Source: Rhizobiales bacterium NRL2
Lineage (GTDB): Bacteria; Pseudomonadota; Alphaproteobacteria; Minwuiales; Minwuiaceae
DNA length: 64,000 nucleotides
Direction of reading: 5' to 3'
Assembly: GCA_001664005.1 (NCBI GenBank)
Contig: CP016093.1
Location: 3,711,031-3,775,030 of the forward strand
The notes under the pieces are model-generated. The model worked only from the letters and a program-made list of their open reading frames with translations. It was not told the DNA's origin and ran no database searches. Shown piece after piece: positions 42,715-52,051 of this stretch. Within the stretch, counting starts at the first letter, position 1. Every line of letters begins with the position of its first letter. A program made the position numbers and the translations under genes.

Positions 42715-45489
42715 ATGTTTCCGGCCATGGAGCAGCTCAAGAACAAGCGCGAGATCATCGACCGCCGGAGCATCGGCGCCGATCTGCGCCGTCTGGCCGA
42801 AACGCACGAGGGCGACGGTCTGCGCCAGGCCGTGTTCGAACGCCTGCGCGACGCCCTGGCCGAGGGCCGCCAGACGATCGAGCAGCGGTTCCTGGAGGGC
42901 GAGCCGGGCGATGTGGCCGCGCGCGCCATGTCCTATCTGGTCGACCAGATCATCACCATGCTCTACGACCACGCCGTCGAGGATGTCTTTGCGGCAGCCA
43001 ATCCGACCGACGGCGAACAACTCTCGGTCGTCGCCGTCGGCGGCTACGGCCGGGGGCAGATGGCGCCGTTCTCCGACGTCGATCTGCTGTTCCTGATGCC
43101 CTACAAGCAGACCGCCTGGTCGGAGAGCGTGATCGAGTACATGCTCTACATGCTCTGGGACCTGAAGCTGAAGGTCGGGCACGCCAGCCGCACCGTCGAC
43201 GACTGCATCCGCATGGCGAAGCAGGACACGACCATCCGCACGGCCCTGCTGGAAGCCCGCTACGTCTATGGCAACCAGCCCCTCTACACCGAGTTGAAAC
43301 GCCGCTTCCAGAAGGACGTCGTCGCCGGTTCCGGCATCGATTACGTCGAGCTGAAACTGGCCGAACGCGACGAGCGCCACCAGCGCTTCGGCGATTCCCG
43401 CTATGTCAACGAGCCCAACCTGAAGGAGGGCAAGGGAGGCATGCGGGACCTCCATACGCTGTTCTGGGTCGCCAAGTATCTCTACCAGGTCGACCGGGTC
43501 TCGGAACTGGTCGAGAAAGGCGTCATCAGCCAGGGCGAATACCGCAAGTTCGTCAAGGCCGAGCGCTTCCTGTGGACGGTGCGTTTCCACCTGCACCTGC
43601 TCGCCAACCGGCCCGAGGAGCGGCTGACCTTCGACGTCCAGACCAACCTGGCGAAGCGGCTCGGCTATACCGATCATGCCGGCGCGCAGGCCATCGAGCG
43701 GTTCATGAAACACTACCTGCTGACCGCGCGGGATGTCGGCGACCTGACCCGGGTGATCTGCACCGCGATCGAACAGGAGAACCAGCGCAAGCCGTTGCTG
43801 CGCCTGCCGCGGCTGGGGCTCAGGACGCGCGAGATCGACGGTTTCGTGGCCGAGGGCGGCCGGCTTGACGTGACCGACAAGGAGCAGTTCGCGGAGAAAC
43901 CGGCGGACATGGTCCGGATCTTCCGCGTGGCCCAACACGAAGATCTGGACATCCACCCCAATGCGCTCCGGCTGATGCGCCGTCACCGCAAGAAGATCAC
44001 CCGGCCGGTGCGCCAGGATCCGGTCGCCAACCGCGCCTTCATGGATATCCTGACCGGCGACAATGAGCCGGAAATCCATCTCCGGCGCATGAACGAGGCC
44101 GGAGTGCTGGGTCAGTTCATCACCGATTTCGGCCGCGTCGTCGCCCAGACGCAGCACGACATGTACCACCACTACACCGTCGACGAGCACACCATCCGCG
44201 CCGTCGGCCTGCTCTGGCAGATCGAGCAGGGCAAGCTGAAGCAGGACCACCCGCTCTCGGCCGAGATCATTCACAAGGTGTTGTCGCGCGAAGTGCTCTA
44301 CGTTGCGGTCTTCCTGCACGACATCGCCAAGGGCCGCGGCGGCGACCACTCCGTGCTCGGCGAGCGCGTGGCCAAGAAGCTCTGCCCCAGGCTCGGCATG
44401 AGCGCGGCGGAGACCGAGACGGTCGCCTGGCTGGTGCGCTGGCACCTGCTGATGTCGGCGACCGCCTTCAAGCGCGACCTAGCCGACCCGAAGACCATCG
44501 CCGATTTTGTCGGCGCAGTGCAGAGTCCGGAGCGGCTGCGGCTGCTGCTGGTGCTGACCGTCGCCGACATCCGCGCCGTCGGTCCCGGGGTATGGAACGG
44601 CTGGAAGGGTCAGTTGCTGCGCGACCTCTACTACCGCGCCGAGGACGCCATGTCCGGCGACATGATCGGCCGCGCCTCCCGCGAGCGGATCAAGCAGGCG
44701 CGCCAGAATCTGGCCGAGCGGCTGAAGGACTGGCCGACCAGGCAGCTCGACAGCCATCTGGAGCGCTTCTACGACGGCTATTGGCTGGGTCTGGATATCG
44801 AGACCCAGGCTTGGCACGCGGAGATCATGCGCCGCGCCGACGAGCAGAAGAAGCATATCGAGATCGAGGCCCGATCCGACAAGTTCAAGGCGATGACGGA
44901 GATCGTCATCTACGCTACCGACCATCCGGGGCTGTTCGCGCGCATCGCCGGCGCCATGGCGGTGGCCGGCGTCAACATCGTCGACGCGCGCATCTTCACC
45001 ACCCATGACGGGATGGCCGTCGACAGCTTCATCGTCCAGGACGCCGAGGAAGGGCCGCTTACCGATCCCGAGCGGCTGGAGAAGATGAAGAGCGCCATCC
45101 GCAAGACCCTTTCGGGCGAGATGCGGCCGACGCGGGTCATCGCCGACCGCAAACCGAACTACGCCCAGCGGACCCAGATCTTCACCGTGGAGCCGGTGGT
45201 CTTCATCGACAACAACGCCTCCAACACGTGGACAGTGATCGAGGTCAATGGCCGCGACCGGCTGGGGTTCGTCCACGACGTGGCCTGGGCGCTGTTCGAC
45301 CTCTCGCTGAACCTCGGCCGGGCCCGGATCGCCACCTATGGCGAGCGCGCCGTCGACGTCTTCTACGTCCGCGACATGTTCGGTCTGAAGGTCGAGGACC
45401 GCGCGAAGCAGGAGCGCATCCGCCGCCGCCTGACCGAGGCGATCCAGCCCCCGACGCCGGCCCGGGGCGGCGGCAGCAAGGCCGCCTGA
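42715..45489 (+). CDS. glnD: Bifunctional PII uridylyltransferase/uridylyl-removing enzyme
   Basis: 924 residues, full length. Senses glutamine and uridylylates or deuridylylates PII. Order: nucleotidyltransferase domain with VAVGGYGRGQMAPFSDVDLL (about 104-125), GlnD linker KGGMRDLHTLFWVAKYL (about 240), HD domain with DMYHHYTVDEHTIRAV (about 483) and FLHDIAKGRGGDHS (about 536), and two C-terminal ACT domains starting near IYATDHPGLFARIAGAMAVA (about 736) and EVNGRDRLGFVHDVAWALF. It is a key nitrogen regulator, transcribed after the receiver pair. Confidence 0.98.
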   Translation: MFPAMEQLKNKREIIDRRSIGADLRRLAETHEGDGLRQAVFERLRDALAEGRQTIEQRFLEGEPGDVAARAMSYLVDQIITMLYDHAVEDVFAAANPTDGEQLSVVAVGGYGRGQMAPFSDVDLLFLMPYKQTAWSESVIEYMLYMLWDLKLKVGHASRTVDDCIRMAKQDTTIRTALLEARYVYGNQPLYTELKRRFQKDVVAGSGIDYVELKLAERDERHQRFGDSRYVNEPNLKEGKGGMRDLHTLFWVAKYLYQVDRVSELVEKGVISQGEYRKFVKAERFLWTVRFHLHLLANRPEERLTFDVQTNLAKRLGYTDHAGAQAIERFMKHYLLTARDVGDLTRVICTAIEQENQRKPLLRLPRLGLRTREIDGFVAEGGRLDVTDKEQFAEKPADMVRIFRVAQHEDLDIHPNALRLMRRHRKKITRPVRQDPVANRAFMDILTGDNEPEIHLRRMNEAGVLGQFITDFGRVVAQTQHDMYHHYTVDEHTIRAVGLLWQIEQGKLKQDHPLSAEIIHKVLSREVLYVAVFLHDIAKGRGGDHSVLGERVAKKLCPRLGMSAAETETVAWLVRWHLLMSATAFKRDLADPKTIADFVGAVQSPERLRLLLVLTVADIRAVGPGVWNGWKGQLLRDLYYRAEDAMSGDMIGRASRERIKQARQNLAERLKDWPTRQLDSHLERFYDGYWLGLDIETQAWHAEIMRRADEQKKHIEIEARSDKFKAMTEIVIYATDHPGLFARIAGAMAVAGVNIVDARIFTTHDGMAVDSFIVQDAEEGPLTDPERLEKMKSAIRKTLSGEMRPTRVIADRKPNYAQRTQIFTVEPVVFIDNNASNTWTVIEVNGRDRLGFVHDVAWALFDLSLNLGRARIATYGERAVDVFYVRDMFGLKVEDRAKQERIRRRLTEAIQPPTPARGGGSKAA

Positions 45490-45660
45490 CGGACATCCCC
45501 GGCATTTCTCGAGGTCACTGGACATCATGCCCGGACAGCGAGACATTGGCCGGGTCATGCAGATGCGGATCAAGCAGCAGAAGTGGTGGCCGCCGGGCGC
45601 GTGAGGCCAGACGCCTCCCGCGAACCCCTGGACGCCACCTTTCCGCAAACGAGCCCCGTC

Positions 45661-46767
45661 ATGACCGATTTCGCCTTCGCGCTGGAGCCCGACGGGCTTC
45701 TGCTTCGTTCACCCGATGGAGCCAGCCGCCGCCTCCCCTGGCTCTGGCTGCGCGACAACGAACCCGCCGCCTTTCACCCCGTCACCCAGGAACGCAGCTT
45801 CGACCTGCTGTCGGTGCCGCCGGACATCCGCCCCGAAAGGGCGGAGATCCGCGGCGGCGAGATCCTGATCCACTGGCCGGACCTGCCCGGTCCCCGCGCC
45901 TATCGACTGGACTGGCTGCTGGCCCGGGCGCCGGGCCGCCGCCGGCCGGACCCGGCCGACATCGCGCCGGTGGCTTGGGCGAACGATCACGCAGTGGCGC
46001 GCTTCGAGGCGGCGGCGCTCGCCGGCGATGAAGGCCTGGGCCGGATGCTGTCGCAATTGAAGCGCAACGGCCTGGTCGTGATCGGCGGGCTGGACGGCGA
46101 CGAGGACGGCATGGCGCTGGGGCGGCGCATCGGCTTTCTGCGCGAGACGAATTTCGGCGTCATCTTCGAGGTGATCTCCCGGCCCGATCCCAACAACCAG
46201 GCCTACACGCACGACGAACTGGGCCTGCACACGGACCTGCCCAACCAGCATCTGGTGCCCGGCTACCAGTTCCTGCACTGTCTGGCCAACGAGGCCACGG
46301 GCGGCGATTCCGTCTTCGCCGACGGTTTCCGTATCCTGGAGGATCTGCGCGCCGCGGCGCCGGCGGCCTGCCGGCTGCTGGCCGAGGTCGACGTTCCCTT
46401 CCGCTTCCGCGACCGCGAGACCGACCTGCGCATCCGTCGGCCGCTGGTGGAGCCGGACGCCGCCGGCCGTCCCGTCAGGCTGGCGTTCAATCCGGGAATC
46501 CTGGACATTGTCGACATGGAACCCGGGATCGTCGGCGACTGGTATCGCGCCTACCGCAGCCTGAAGGCGCTGGTGGAAAGCCATTCCTGCCGGCTGCAGG
46601 TGAGGCTGAAGTCCGGCGAGATGGCGGTGTTCGACAACTCGCGCATCCTGCACGGCCGCACGGCGTTCGATCCGAACACCGGCCGGCGGCGGCTGCGCGG
46701 CTATTACGTCGACCGCGGCGAACTGGACAGCCGCATCCGCGTCCTGCACGGCGCGCAGTTCGAATGA
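45661..46767 (+). CDS. TauD/gamma-butyrobetaine hydroxylase-like 2OG-Fe(II) dioxygenase
   Basis: 368 residues from MTDFAFALEPDGL. An N-terminal DUF971-like domain (RRLPWLWLRDNEPAAFHP, IRGGEILIHWPD) is joined to a TauD/TfdA dioxygenase domain: iron ligands HTDL in DELGLHTDLPNQHLVPGY (about 184) and the distal His in VFDNSRILHGRTAFDP (about 324), with an Arg after it. This is the gamma-butyrobetaine or trimethyllysine hydroxylase architecture, so a quaternary-amine substrate is likely. Its stop overlaps the metallopeptidase start (ATGA). Confidence 0.93.
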   Translation: MTDFAFALEPDGLLLRSPDGASRRLPWLWLRDNEPAAFHPVTQERSFDLLSVPPDIRPERAEIRGGEILIHWPDLPGPRAYRLDWLLARAPGRRRPDPADIAPVAWANDHAVARFEAAALAGDEGLGRMLSQLKRNGLVVIGGLDGDEDGMALGRRIGFLRETNFGVIFEVISRPDPNNQAYTHDELGLHTDLPNQHLVPGYQFLHCLANEATGGDSVFADGFRILEDLRAAAPAACRLLAEVDVPFRFRDRETDLRIRRPLVEPDAAGRPVRLAFNPGILDIVDMEPGIVGDWYRAYRSLKALVESHSCRLQVRLKSGEMAVFDNSRILHGRTAFDPNTGRRRLRGYYVDRGELDSRIRVLHGAQFE

Positions 46768-47444
46768 GGCCGCTGCCCGCCGATCTGCGGGTCGTCCGCC
46801 ATGGCCGCGCGCGGCGGATCAAGCTCAGGCTGGACAGCGTCGACGGCGCACCCGTGCTCGTCCTGCCGCCCGGCGTGTCCCGCCGCTCCGGCGAGGCCTT
46901 CGTGCGCCAGAATCTGGACTGGCTGGCCGAAAGGCGCGCCGCGCGCCCTGCGGCACTCCCGTTCCGCGACGGGCTGGAAATCCCCTTCCAGGACGACCGG
47001 CTGGCCATCGTGCACAGGGCCGATGGCCGCTTCGGCGTCCGCCGCAACGGGGCGCTGCTGGAAGTCGCCGGCGGGGGCGAACACCTCAACCGCCGGGTGA
47101 CCGACTGGCTGAAGGCCGAGGCCCGGCGGCGGCTGGGCGCAGCGAGCCGCGGCTACGCCGAAGAGATCGGCGTCCGGATCGCGCGGCTTCGGATCGCCGA
47201 CCAGAAGAGCCGCTGGGGAAGCTGTTCGGCGCGGGCGGTACTCTCCTTCAACTGGCGTCTGGTGCTGGCGCCGGCGACGGTGCTCGATTTCGTCGCCGCC
47301 CACGAGACGGCGCACCTGAAGGAAATGAATCACGGGCCGCGTTTCCACGCCCTGGTGGCGCGGCTGCACCCGGACCCAGAGGGCGCGGACGCCTGGCTGA
47401 AGGCGCACGGCGCCTCGCTGCGCATCTGGGGCCGGGCCGAGTAG
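46764..47444 (+). CDS. YgjP-like (DUF45) zinc metallopeptidase
   Basis: 226 residues. SprT/YgjP-type: N-terminal VRHGRARRIKLRLDSVDGAP, and the zinc motif VAAHETAHLKEMNHGPRFH with HETAH plus third His (about 179-196). RIADQKSRWGSCSARAVLSF is the usual family strand before the motif. Cytoplasmic, function poorly known. It is translationally coupled with the upstream dioxygenase, an unusual pairing that is probably transcriptional convenience. Confidence 0.92.
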   Translation: MRPLPADLRVVRHGRARRIKLRLDSVDGAPVLVLPPGVSRRSGEAFVRQNLDWLAERRAARPAALPFRDGLEIPFQDDRLAIVHRADGRFGVRRNGALLEVAGGGEHLNRRVTDWLKAEARRRLGAASRGYAEEIGVRIARLRIADQKSRWGSCSARAVLSFNWRLVLAPATVLDFVAAHETAHLKEMNHGPRFHALVARLHPDPEGADAWLKAHGASLRIWGRAE

Positions 47445-47509
47445 GCCGTTCCACAGGCTCACCCGATGGACCTCGACATCCAGCGAAAGAAAATCCCGCA
47501 CTCCCTGGC

Positions 47510-47576
47510 GTCCTGGGGCTCGACCCCAGGACCCAGTGCAGCCGCCTCGCTGGGCCCTTGGATCAAGTCCAAGGGC
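47510..47576. repeat. Paired 23-bp hyphenated palindromes (family 2, pair 3)
   Basis: GTCCTGGGGCTCGACCCCAGGAC (47510-47532) and GCCCTTGGATCAAGTCCAAGGGC (47554-47576). They have the same layout and spacing (21 bp) as the other pairs but different arm bases, each change matched in the opposite arm. They fill the gap between convergent genes. Confidence 0.65.
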
Positions 47577-47647
47577 GCCAGGTCGATTGCCCTTTCGTCA
47601 TTCCGGGACGGCGACGGAAGAGCCAGTTCAGCTGCAGCGCGGCCGGT

Positions 47648-48778
47648 TCAGATGCAGACGCACCTCAGCGGGTCGAAGCCGTTGAAGCCGTTGGAGGCGT
47701 AGGTCGCCGTGTAGGCGCCGGTCGATTCGATCATCACCGTCTCGCCGATCTCGATCGAGACCGGCAGCAGGTACGGCTCCTTCTCGTACATCACGTCGAC
47801 CGAGTCGCAGGTCGGCCCCGCCAGCACCACCGGCGCCAGTTCCTCGCCGTCATGGTCGGTGCGGATCGGATAGCGGATGGCCTCGTCGATGGTCTCGGCC
47901 AGGCCGCCGAACTTGCCGATGTCGAGATAGACCCAGCGCACGGGATCGTCGTCGTCCTTCTTCGAGATCAGCACGATCTCGGAGCGGATGATGCCCGCGT
48001 CGCCGACCAGGCCGCGGCCCGGCTCAATGATGGTCTGCGGGATGCGGTTGCCGAAGTGGCGCTTCAGCGAGCCGGTGATCGCCTGGCCGTACATCTCCAC
48101 CTGGGGCACGTCGCGAAGATAGCGGGCGGGGAAGCCCCCGCCCAGGTTGACCATCTTCATCTCGATGCCCTGCTCGCCGAGCTGGCGGAACAGGTCCGCG
48201 CAGGTCGCAAGCGCACCGTCCCACATGCCCGGATTGGGCTGCTGGGAACCGACATGGAAGGCCAGGCCATGGGCCTCGAGACCCAGCTCGTGCGCGCGGC
48301 GCATCAGCCGGCCGGCCATGGCCGGCGCGCAGCCGAACTTCTTCGACAGGGGCCAGTCGGCGCCCTCGCCGTCGCAGAGCAGGCGGCAGACCACGCGGCT
48401 GCCCGGCGCCACGCGGGCGATCTTCTCCAGCTCGGCGTCGCAGTCGAAGGCGAACTGCCGCACACCCAGGTCGAAGGCCGTGGCGATGTCGCGCTCGCGC
48501 TTGATGGTGTTGGAGTAGCTGACCCGGTCCGGCGTCGCGCCGGCGGCCAGGGCCATGCGGATCTCGGCCACCGAGGCCGCGTCGAAGCAGCTCCCCAGCC
48601 CGGCCAGCAGCTCCAGGATCGCCGGCGCCGGGTTCGCCTTGATGGCGTAGAACACCCGCGTGTCCGGCATGGCGTGCGCGAACGCCTGATAGTTGTCGCG
48701 CACCCGCTCCAGATCCATCACCAGGCACGGCGCCTCATGGGCCGTGCGCTCCAGATAATCGTGAATCCGCTGTGTCAT
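47648..48778 (-). CDS. Ornithine/lysine decarboxylase, alanine-racemase fold
   Basis: 376 residues from MTQRIHDYLERTAHE. PLP enzyme making putrescine from ornithine (or cadaverine from lysine). PLP Lys in RVFYAIKANPAPAILELLAG (about 48), GLAFHVGSQQPNPGMW, NLGGGFPARY, EPGRGLVGDAG, and the C-terminal catalytic Cys in AGPTCDSVDVMYEK (about 323). Eukaryotic-type ODC fold as usual in alphaproteobacteria. It lies 98 bp downstream of speE on the same strand; together with SpeD it completes spermidine synthesis. Confidence 0.94.
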   Translation of the reverse strand: MTQRIHDYLERTAHEAPCLVMDLERVRDNYQAFAHAMPDTRVFYAIKANPAPAILELLAGLGSCFDAASVAEIRMALAAGATPDRVSYSNTIKRERDIATAFDLGVRQFAFDCDAELEKIARVAPGSRVVCRLLCDGEGADWPLSKKFGCAPAMAGRLMRRAHELGLEAHGLAFHVGSQQPNPGMWDGALATCADLFRQLGEQGIEMKMVNLGGGFPARYLRDVPQVEMYGQAITGSLKRHFGNRIPQTIIEPGRGLVGDAGIIRSEIVLISKKDDDDPVRWVYLDIGKFGGLAETIDEAIRYPIRTDHDGEELAPVVLAGPTCDSVDVMYEKEPYLLPVSIEIGETVMIESTGAYTATYASNGFNGFDPLRCVCI

Positions 48779-48876
48779 TGCAGACCCCCGAACCTTTCCA
48801 TAAAGAAGCCGACCGGCGTGCCGGCGGCCGGGCGATACCCGCCCTTGAACCAACAACTCAGGCTGTCACTGGCGGC

Positions 48877-49731
48877 TCAGGCCGCGTCGAGCAGTTCCTG
48901 GACGTAACCCGGCAGGGCGAAGGCCGCCCTGTGTACCTCCGGGGTGTAGTAACGCGTGGAAAGCCCCGCCTTCCGGTACCGGTCGGCAAGGGTCTCGACG
49001 GCGACCCGGCGCAGCGACGTGTCGTCCGTGCCGAATCCGAAGGCCATGGGGCCGCCGACATAGGTCGGCACCGTGGCCAGATAACATGTGCGGTCGGCAA
49101 ACAGCTGACCGAAGGCGCGCATGGTGCCGGTGAGTTCCGCACCCTGCAGGAACGGCACGCCGTTCTGCGTCACCAGCACCCCGCCGGGGTTCAGGCGCCG
49201 CCGGGCGTGACCGTAGAAGTGGTCGGTGAACAGCACCTCGCCCGGCCCGACCGGATCGGTGGAATCGACGATGATCACGTCGAATGTCCGCTCCGTATCG
49301 CGCACGAACTCGGCCCCGTCCGCGATCACCAGCTCCAGCCGCGGATCGTCGAAGGCCCCGTCGGAGACCTTCGGCAGGTACTCCTGCGAGAAGGTCACGA
49401 CGCCCTCGTCGATCTCGACCATGGTCACCCGCTCGACGGAGCGATGCCGCACGACTTCGCGCAGCATGCCGCCGTCGCCGCCGCCGACGATCAGCACCGA
49501 GCGGACCTCGCCATGGGCCAGCAGCGGCACATGGGTCAGCATCTCGTGGTAGATGAACTCGTCGGCTTCCGTGACCTGGGTCACGCCGTCGAGCGCCAGC
49601 ATGCGGCCGAACTTCGGGTTCTCGTAGAGCACGAGATCCTGCTGCCCGACCGGCCGGCGGTACAGAACGCGGTCTGCCCGGAAGGACGATCGAAGGCCGT
49701 CATGCAGCGCTTCGGTCACCCATTCGGTCAT
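48877..49731 (-). CDS. speE: Spermidine synthase
   Basis: 284 residues. Transfers aminopropyl from decarboxylated SAM to putrescine. Seen: YENPKFGRMLALDGVTQVTE, DEFIYHEMLTHVPLLAHGEV, the nucleotide motif SVLIVGGGDGGMLREVVRH (about 79), VEIDEGVVTFSQEYLP, and catalytic Asp in FDVIIVDSTDPVGPGEVLF (about 150). Its ATG overlaps the speD stop (ATGA), so the decarboxylase and synthase are made together. Confidence 0.97.
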   Translation of the reverse strand: MTEWVTEALHDGLRSSFRADRVLYRRPVGQQDLVLYENPKFGRMLALDGVTQVTEADEFIYHEMLTHVPLLAHGEVRSVLIVGGGDGGMLREVVRHRSVERVTMVEIDEGVVTFSQEYLPKVSDGAFDDPRLELVIADGAEFVRDTERTFDVIIVDSTDPVGPGEVLFTDHFYGHARRRLNPGGVLVTQNGVPFLQGAELTGTMRAFGQLFADRTCYLATVPTYVGGPMAFGFGTDDTSLRRVAVETLADRYRKAGLSTRYYTPEVHRAAFALPGYVQELLDAA

Positions 49732-50174
49732 CCCACCATGCCCTTCCCGCGGCGGATTTCCGCGACCTCGACCATGCCCGCACGGAACGCCTTCTTCAGC
49801 ACCGGCACGGCCTTCTGCGGCTCGGCGTCGCCGCACATGAAGACGTCGAGCGCGGCATAGCCGTATTCCGGCCAGGAATGGATCGAGATGTGGCTCTCCG
49901 CCAGGATCGCAACGCCCGACACGCCGCCATTGGGCGTGAAGTGATGCAGGTCGATCGACAGCAGCGTCGCGCCGGCCGCCTCGACGCAGGCCCGAAGGGT
50001 CTTGTCGATGTGCTTGATGTCGTCCAGGCCCTCGGCCTCGCGGACGTCGATCAGCAGATGCGTGCCGGCGAAGCACTCGCCGTCGCGCACGATGAAGAAA
50101 TCCTTGCGCGCCTCGTCGGCGCGGTCGTCGAGATCCAGGCCCTCGTCCAGAACCTGAGAGGTCGTGAAGTCCAT
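49728..50174 (-). CDS. speD: S-adenosylmethionine decarboxylase proenzyme
   Basis: 148 residues, the short bacterial SpeH/SpeD class. Self-cleaves to create a pyruvoyl group. The processing site is visible in ILAESHISIHSWPEYGYAAL (Glu/Ser at about 93-94), with GTHLLIDVREAEGLDD before it and DVFMCGDAEPQKA after. It provides decarboxylated SAM to SpeE, with which it is translationally coupled. A structured leader of about 250 nt precedes it. Confidence 0.96.
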   Translation of the reverse strand: MDFTTSQVLDEGLDLDDRADEARKDFFIVRDGECFAGTHLLIDVREAEGLDDIKHIDKTLRACVEAAGATLLSIDLHHFTPNGGVSGVAILAESHISIHSWPEYGYAALDVFMCGDAEPQKAVPVLKKAFRAGMVEVAEIRRGKGMVG

Positions 50175-50263
50175 ATGCGGGGTCCCCCTTGACGCAAATG
50201 ACAGTGAGCCACGGCCCGGGGGTTGACGGGCGGTGGCCGGCGTATGGTCCAGCAGGTGGAGAT

Positions 50264-50280
50264 GCTCAGCGGAACTGAGC
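50264..50280 (-). promoter_or_regulatory. Perfect 6-bp hairpin in the speD leader (proximal)
   Basis: GCTCAG-TTCCG-CTGAGC on the speD strand, about 90 nt before the speD start and just after the candidate leader ORF stop. It may be an attenuator stem or an element of a structured leader. Confidence 0.45.
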
Positions 50281-50285
50281 GGCGG

Positions 50286-50369
50286 TTATCCCGATACCGG
50301 GCCTTGTGCCGCCTCTGACTTCAGCGAAGTCAGGTCTGTCGTCGCATGAACGGCATAGCATTTCTCCAT
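50286..50369 (-). CDS. Candidate 27-residue leader peptide upstream of speD
   Basis: Too short for normal gene calling. The minus strand reads MEKCYAVHATTDLTSLKSEA then AQGPVSG and stop, with a purine-rich GGGGGCTG just before the ATG. It lies inside the long untranslated leader of speD, and the distal hairpin is within its codons, the arrangement of translational-attenuation leaders. Polyamine or SAM sensing would be the logical role, by analogy with other polyamine leaders such as speFL. There is no direct evidence that it is translated. Confidence 0.35.
   Translation of the reverse strand: MEKCYAVHATTDLTSLKSEAAQGPVSG
50315..50333 (-). promoter_or_regulatory. Perfect 8-bp hairpin in the speD leader (distal)
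   Basis: CTGACTTC-GCT-GAAGTCAG on the speD strand, lying within the candidate leader ORF. Together with the proximal stem it could form alternating structures that respond to ribosome position. Confidence 0.45.
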
Positions 50370-50603
50370 CAGCCCCCGGCCCCAGCGGCCAGGCACATTC
50401 AAAGCCAAACAGAGACGCTCACGCCGTGACCGAGTCCCATCTAAGGGAAGCCCGTGCGATTGCGTTCGAAAGCGCGATCTAATGGTCCGCGGGTCCGCTG
50501 TCAAGACGGTTACGTTCGCAATTGCAAAAAGATAAGGTGCCGCCTTTCGCGTGCGGCCCGCCAGGCGCGGCCACGGTCCCGGACAACACGGCTGGAGGGA
50601 AAC

Positions 50604-51677
50604 TTGGGCGAACTAGCGAGGCGTCATTTCGAACGTCAGGGCGAGGCCTGCGGGCGGCTCGGCTCGCCCTTCATGGCCCGCCTGCTGCCGCTGGCGGCGG
50701 CCCGGCTGACGCCGGAGACGGACCTCGGCCGCGCGGTGCTCGACTGGCCGGACGAACGCATGTTCGAGGACGCGCTGTCGCTGCGCTTCGCCGGCGCGCT
50801 GCACGCCCTGGTGCTGTCGGGCCGGGCGCCGGAGCTGGCCGATCACTACCCGCCCCGCGCGGCCGCGGAAGCCGGGGACGACGACGCCCTGTGGGCGGCG
50901 GTCGAGGCGGCGATGGCCGGCTATGGCGACTTCCTGGGCGAGTTCCTGCGCCACCCGCCGCAGACCAACGAGACGGCCCGCGCGGCGGCCCTGATGCTGG
51001 GTTTCCAGGACGCGGCGCGGCGCGGCGGGCGGCCGTTGCACATGCTGGAGATCGGCGCCAGCGCCGGACTCAACCAGAACTGGGACCGCTTCCGCTACGA
51101 CCTGGGCGGCGCCGGCTGGGGACCGGCGGACTCCGCCGTCCGGCTGGCCCCCGAATGGCGCGGGCCGCCGCCCGCCCTGGGGCCGGTGGAGATCGCCGCC
51201 AGCTTCGCCTGCGACCTGCGCCCCCTCGACGTCCGCGACCCGGCGCAGATGCTGCGGCTCCGCGCCTATGTCTGGCCGGACCAGCAGCCGCGGCTGCAGC
51301 GCCTGGATGGCGCCATCGAGATCGCGAAGGCGCGCGCCACCCGCGTCGCCCGCGCCGACGCCGTCGACTGGATCGGGGCCAGCCTGCAGCGCCGGCCGAA
51401 GGACCGCACGACGGTGATCTTCCATTCGATCTTCTGGCAGTACCTGCCGCACGAGAGCCAGCAGGCGCTGCGCTCGGCCATCGAGGTCACGGGCGACCTG
51501 GCCGAGGCGGACGCGCCGCTCGCCTGGGTCCGGATGGAGCCCTGGCGCGAGGATCCCTGGAAGGCGGCGCTCTACGTCAACCTGTGGCCCGGCGGGGAGA
51601 CGCGGGTGCTCGCGCACTGCGACTATCACGGCCGCTGGATCGAGCCCCTGGAGGAAGCCACGGGCGCCGCCGCCTGA
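50604..51677 (+). CDS. DUF2332-family protein
   Basis: 357 residues. The start chosen is TTG (LGELARRHFERQGEACGRLG) with GGAGGG seven bases upstream, where family similarity begins; an ATG much further upstream adds unrelated sequence. Landmarks: LRFAGALHALVLSGRAPELA, NETARAAALMLGF, MLEIGASAGLNQNWDRFRY (about 150), VIFHSIFWQYLP and the C-terminal WPGGETRVLAHCDYHGRWIE. EIGASAG is like a methyltransferase loop, but no activity is established. Cytoplasmic. Divergent from speD. Confidence 0.88.
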   Translation: MGELARRHFERQGEACGRLGSPFMARLLPLAAARLTPETDLGRAVLDWPDERMFEDALSLRFAGALHALVLSGRAPELADHYPPRAAAEAGDDDALWAAVEAAMAGYGDFLGEFLRHPPQTNETARAAALMLGFQDAARRGGRPLHMLEIGASAGLNQNWDRFRYDLGGAGWGPADSAVRLAPEWRGPPPALGPVEIAASFACDLRPLDVRDPAQMLRLRAYVWPDQQPRLQRLDGAIEIAKARATRVARADAVDWIGASLQRRPKDRTTVIFHSIFWQYLPHESQQALRSAIEVTGDLAEADAPLAWVRMEPWREDPWKAALYVNLWPGGETRVLAHCDYHGRWIEPLEEATGAAA

Positions 51678-51791
51678 GGCCCCGATCAGGCCCGCCCGCC
51701 CGCGCGCCGGCCGGTCCGAGGGGTCCAACGCCACGATTGCACGGCGTCGCGCTTTCCGCTATTTCGTGGGGCCGCGCCGCAACGCGCCAGC

Positions 51792-51868
<77 letters not shown>

Positions 51869-52051
51869 ATGTTTTCAAAGGATTACTGGAAATGACCAGC
51901 CCTTTGTTCTTTTCGGGTAAGCGCAGGGTAAGCAAGGCGAGCACGGACTTGCCAGGTGCGATGCCGCTGCCCTCGCCCCACGCGACGCTTTCTCTATCTG
52001 TTGGACCGGCTCACGGGCGACGTGAATACCATTTAAGGTAGGCCATTTGAG

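Larger units (their letters stand above)
50175..50603. other. Divergent intergenic region between speD and the DUF2332 gene, with speD leader
   Basis: About 430 bp. On the speD (minus) side it holds a candidate 27-codon leader ORF and two perfect hairpins. On the other side, the last 15 bp carry the GGAGGGAAAC ribosome site for the TTG-started DUF2332 gene. No other gene is supported. Confidence 0.6.

Noticed and set aside
51869-52051. Integrase remnant next to tRNA-Arg(CCG)
   Set aside because: I checked all frames by eye and found no tyrosine-recombinase motif (R...HxxR...Y). The tRNA 3' end is not repeated at the far side either.
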